A stretch of DNA of 64,000 nt from Prochilodus magdalenae (Eukaryota; Chordata; Actinopteri; Characiformes; Prochilodontidae), in NCBI GenBank assembly GCA_024036415.1, contig JAMWET010001888.1, positions 444,001 through 508,000 of the forward strand, given 5' to 3'. The position numbers and the translations under genes were made by a program. Shown here piece by piece: positions 62,967 to 64,000 of this stretch. The notes under the pieces were generated by a model that was not told the DNA's origin, searched no databases, and was given only the letters and a program-made list of their open reading frames with translations. How positions within the stretch are numbered: position 1 is the stretch's first letter; each line of letters begins with the position of its first letter.

Positions 62967-62991
62967 GTCTGATATCTCAGCAGTGACTGAC

Positions 62992-63468
62992 CTGTGGATG
63001 AGAAGGAAGAGTATTTGAGAAGATCTGGTCATTAGCTTTCACCCAGGGTCTGCCATATCGGGTTCTGTAAAGTGTCTATTTGATTAGCATCCACACAAGC
63101 CGAGTCCAAACGTTGACATACCAGAGTCATACTAGACGTATATATTAGTAACCAAACCTGCCACCAAACTCTTCATAGCCACACTTTGTAGAGGTAGGCC
63201 TGTCTGTGAGGTCATATTTGTATATATGTCCTCAGTGTAGCATATTAAACCACTCGTCCTGTGTGAAGTCCATGTTTCCATTCAGTTAGCATGTAGTTTT
63301 AACTCCTACCAGAACTGTCATTTGCCCATGCCAGGACACAAATGACTCTGAATGCCCAACATCAGCCTGTATGTGTATGTATTGGTATGTCTCTTTTGTA
63401 TCATGTGGCTAATTCACTTGGTAGGAGAGAGTTTCTGGCATGAAACTCTCAGTGCTTAAAAGACTTAC
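62992..63468 (-). other. cryba1: cryba1 intron 1
   Basis: This lies between the noncoding first exon (donor GTAAGT at 63468) and exon 2 (acceptor CATCCACAG). No other feature was seen. Confidence 0.6.
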
Positions 63469-63515
63469 CCCAAAAGAATGAGCTGTGTGCGCTGGGGGGT
63501 TTCCCACCTAGTGGT
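63469..63515 (-). other. cryba1: cryba1 noncoding first exon
   Basis: The stretch lies between the expected start site and a strong donor (ttttgggGTAAGT). It contains no ATG, so translation must begin in exon 2. The 5' boundary is estimated from the TATA position. Confidence 0.6.
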
Positions 63516-63540
63516 CTCCTGGCCAGGCGTATGTGGGACT

Positions 63541-63547
63541 ATTTATA
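63541..63547 (-). promoter_or_regulatory. cryba1: TATA box of cryba1
   Basis: TATAAAT on the minus strand (context ctgtataaatag) lies about 25-30 bp upstream of the inferred first exon. Crystallin genes usually have TATA promoters, which supports the assignment. Confidence 0.75.
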
Positions 63548-63559
63548 CAGGGCTGAGGT

Positions 63560-64000
63560 GAATGGGGCTCCGTGGCTTGTGGACCTGGGCTGCCGTCAGC
63601 ACTTTGCTTTGGCACCCTTTTGTCTCTAGGCTGAGCTGTGGGCCTTTCATTCTCCCACCTCGCTCCTCACAATGAAGCTAGCTCCGCCAATGAAAAACAC
63701 TACAGCCCGCGGAGCCGAACCACAACTGGCCTTTGGGCTTAGCAGTCCATGCTGGTTTTCGCCTGGTGTAGCCGAGGTGCCATATTACATGCTTTTAGCC
63801 GGTATGTTAATGTATTAGGGTTGAAATAAGAGATATTTGGGGCTAAAAGGGTCTAAAGGTTACAGCCTAATCGTTTTTAGCCCCAGTGCACTGCAGTTTT
63901 CAGTCCCCCCCCCCCCAATACTTGACCAAGTAGTTGTGATAAATACACCAAGCGTCTGTATGATCTGAATTAATGATTAAGATGATTAGATGATTAAGAC
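63560..64000. other. cryba1 upstream region
   Basis: No gene was recognised. A run of twelve C lies at 63906-63917. Lens-specific regulatory sites may exist here, but I could not identify one with confidence. Confidence 0.4.

Overview
This window is vertebrate nuclear DNA, most likely from an otophysan teleost such as a characin or catfish relative. Genes are split into GT-AG exons, microsatellites are frequent, and much of the intergenic space consists of decayed Tc1-like DNA transposons, tRNA-derived SINEs and MITE-like repeats. The organism call is an inference from gene content and repeat style; there is no mitochondrial or rRNA marker to confirm it. I see no bacterial operons, CRISPR array or prophage.

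Four protein-coding genes can be built with consistent splice phases. (1) liat1, minus strand, about 5.98-7.93 kb: two exons, 192 aa, with a lysine-rich N-terminus and the conserved C-terminal block of Ligand-of-ATE1 proteins. (2) trarg1, plus strand, 33.39-36.5 kb: a CD225/dispanin membrane protein resembling the GLUT4-trafficking regulator TRARG1/TUSC5, with a proposed very short terminal coding exon. (3) cpd, minus strand, 43.99-57.68 kb: carboxypeptidase D reconstructed as 21 phase-compatible exons, 1301 aa, with signal peptide, three carboxypeptidase-like domains, a membrane anchor and an acidic tail. (4) cryba1, minus strand, 60.60-63.5 kb: a beta-A1 crystallin of 198 aa with a TATA box and a noncoding first exon. 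The human orthologues of all four lie on chromosome 17 (established knowledge), so this looks like a conserved linkage block.

The observation most worth following is in cpd. Domain I keeps every zinc-binding and catalytic residue I can check. Domain III is degenerate, as is known for the family. Domain II, which is active in mammals, has lost its zinc-ligand Glu (to Asp), its second zinc-ligand His (to Leu), its substrate Arg (to Asn) and its catalytic Glu (to Gly). Its reading frame and splice phases remain intact. If correct, this protein carries one working catalytic unit and two pseudoenzyme domains.

Layout: 0-6 kb holds repeats (a Tc1-like derivative, a transposon with terminal inverted repeats of about 230 bp, and Tc1 fragments). 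liat1 lies at 6-8.2 kb with an AT-rich cruciform in its intron. 8.2-15.4 kb is repeats and featureless DNA. A CpG-rich probable promoter at 15.4-16.7 kb may start a plus-strand, possibly noncoding, transcript ending near 23.75 kb. 23.8-33 kb is a dense, nested Tc1-like graveyard containing a large inverted repeat. trarg1 follows, then 36.8-43.9 kb of repeats, then cpd, a 49-bp tandem array at 58.2 kb, and cryba1. The four genes do not form a pathway; their proximity reflects shared linkage.
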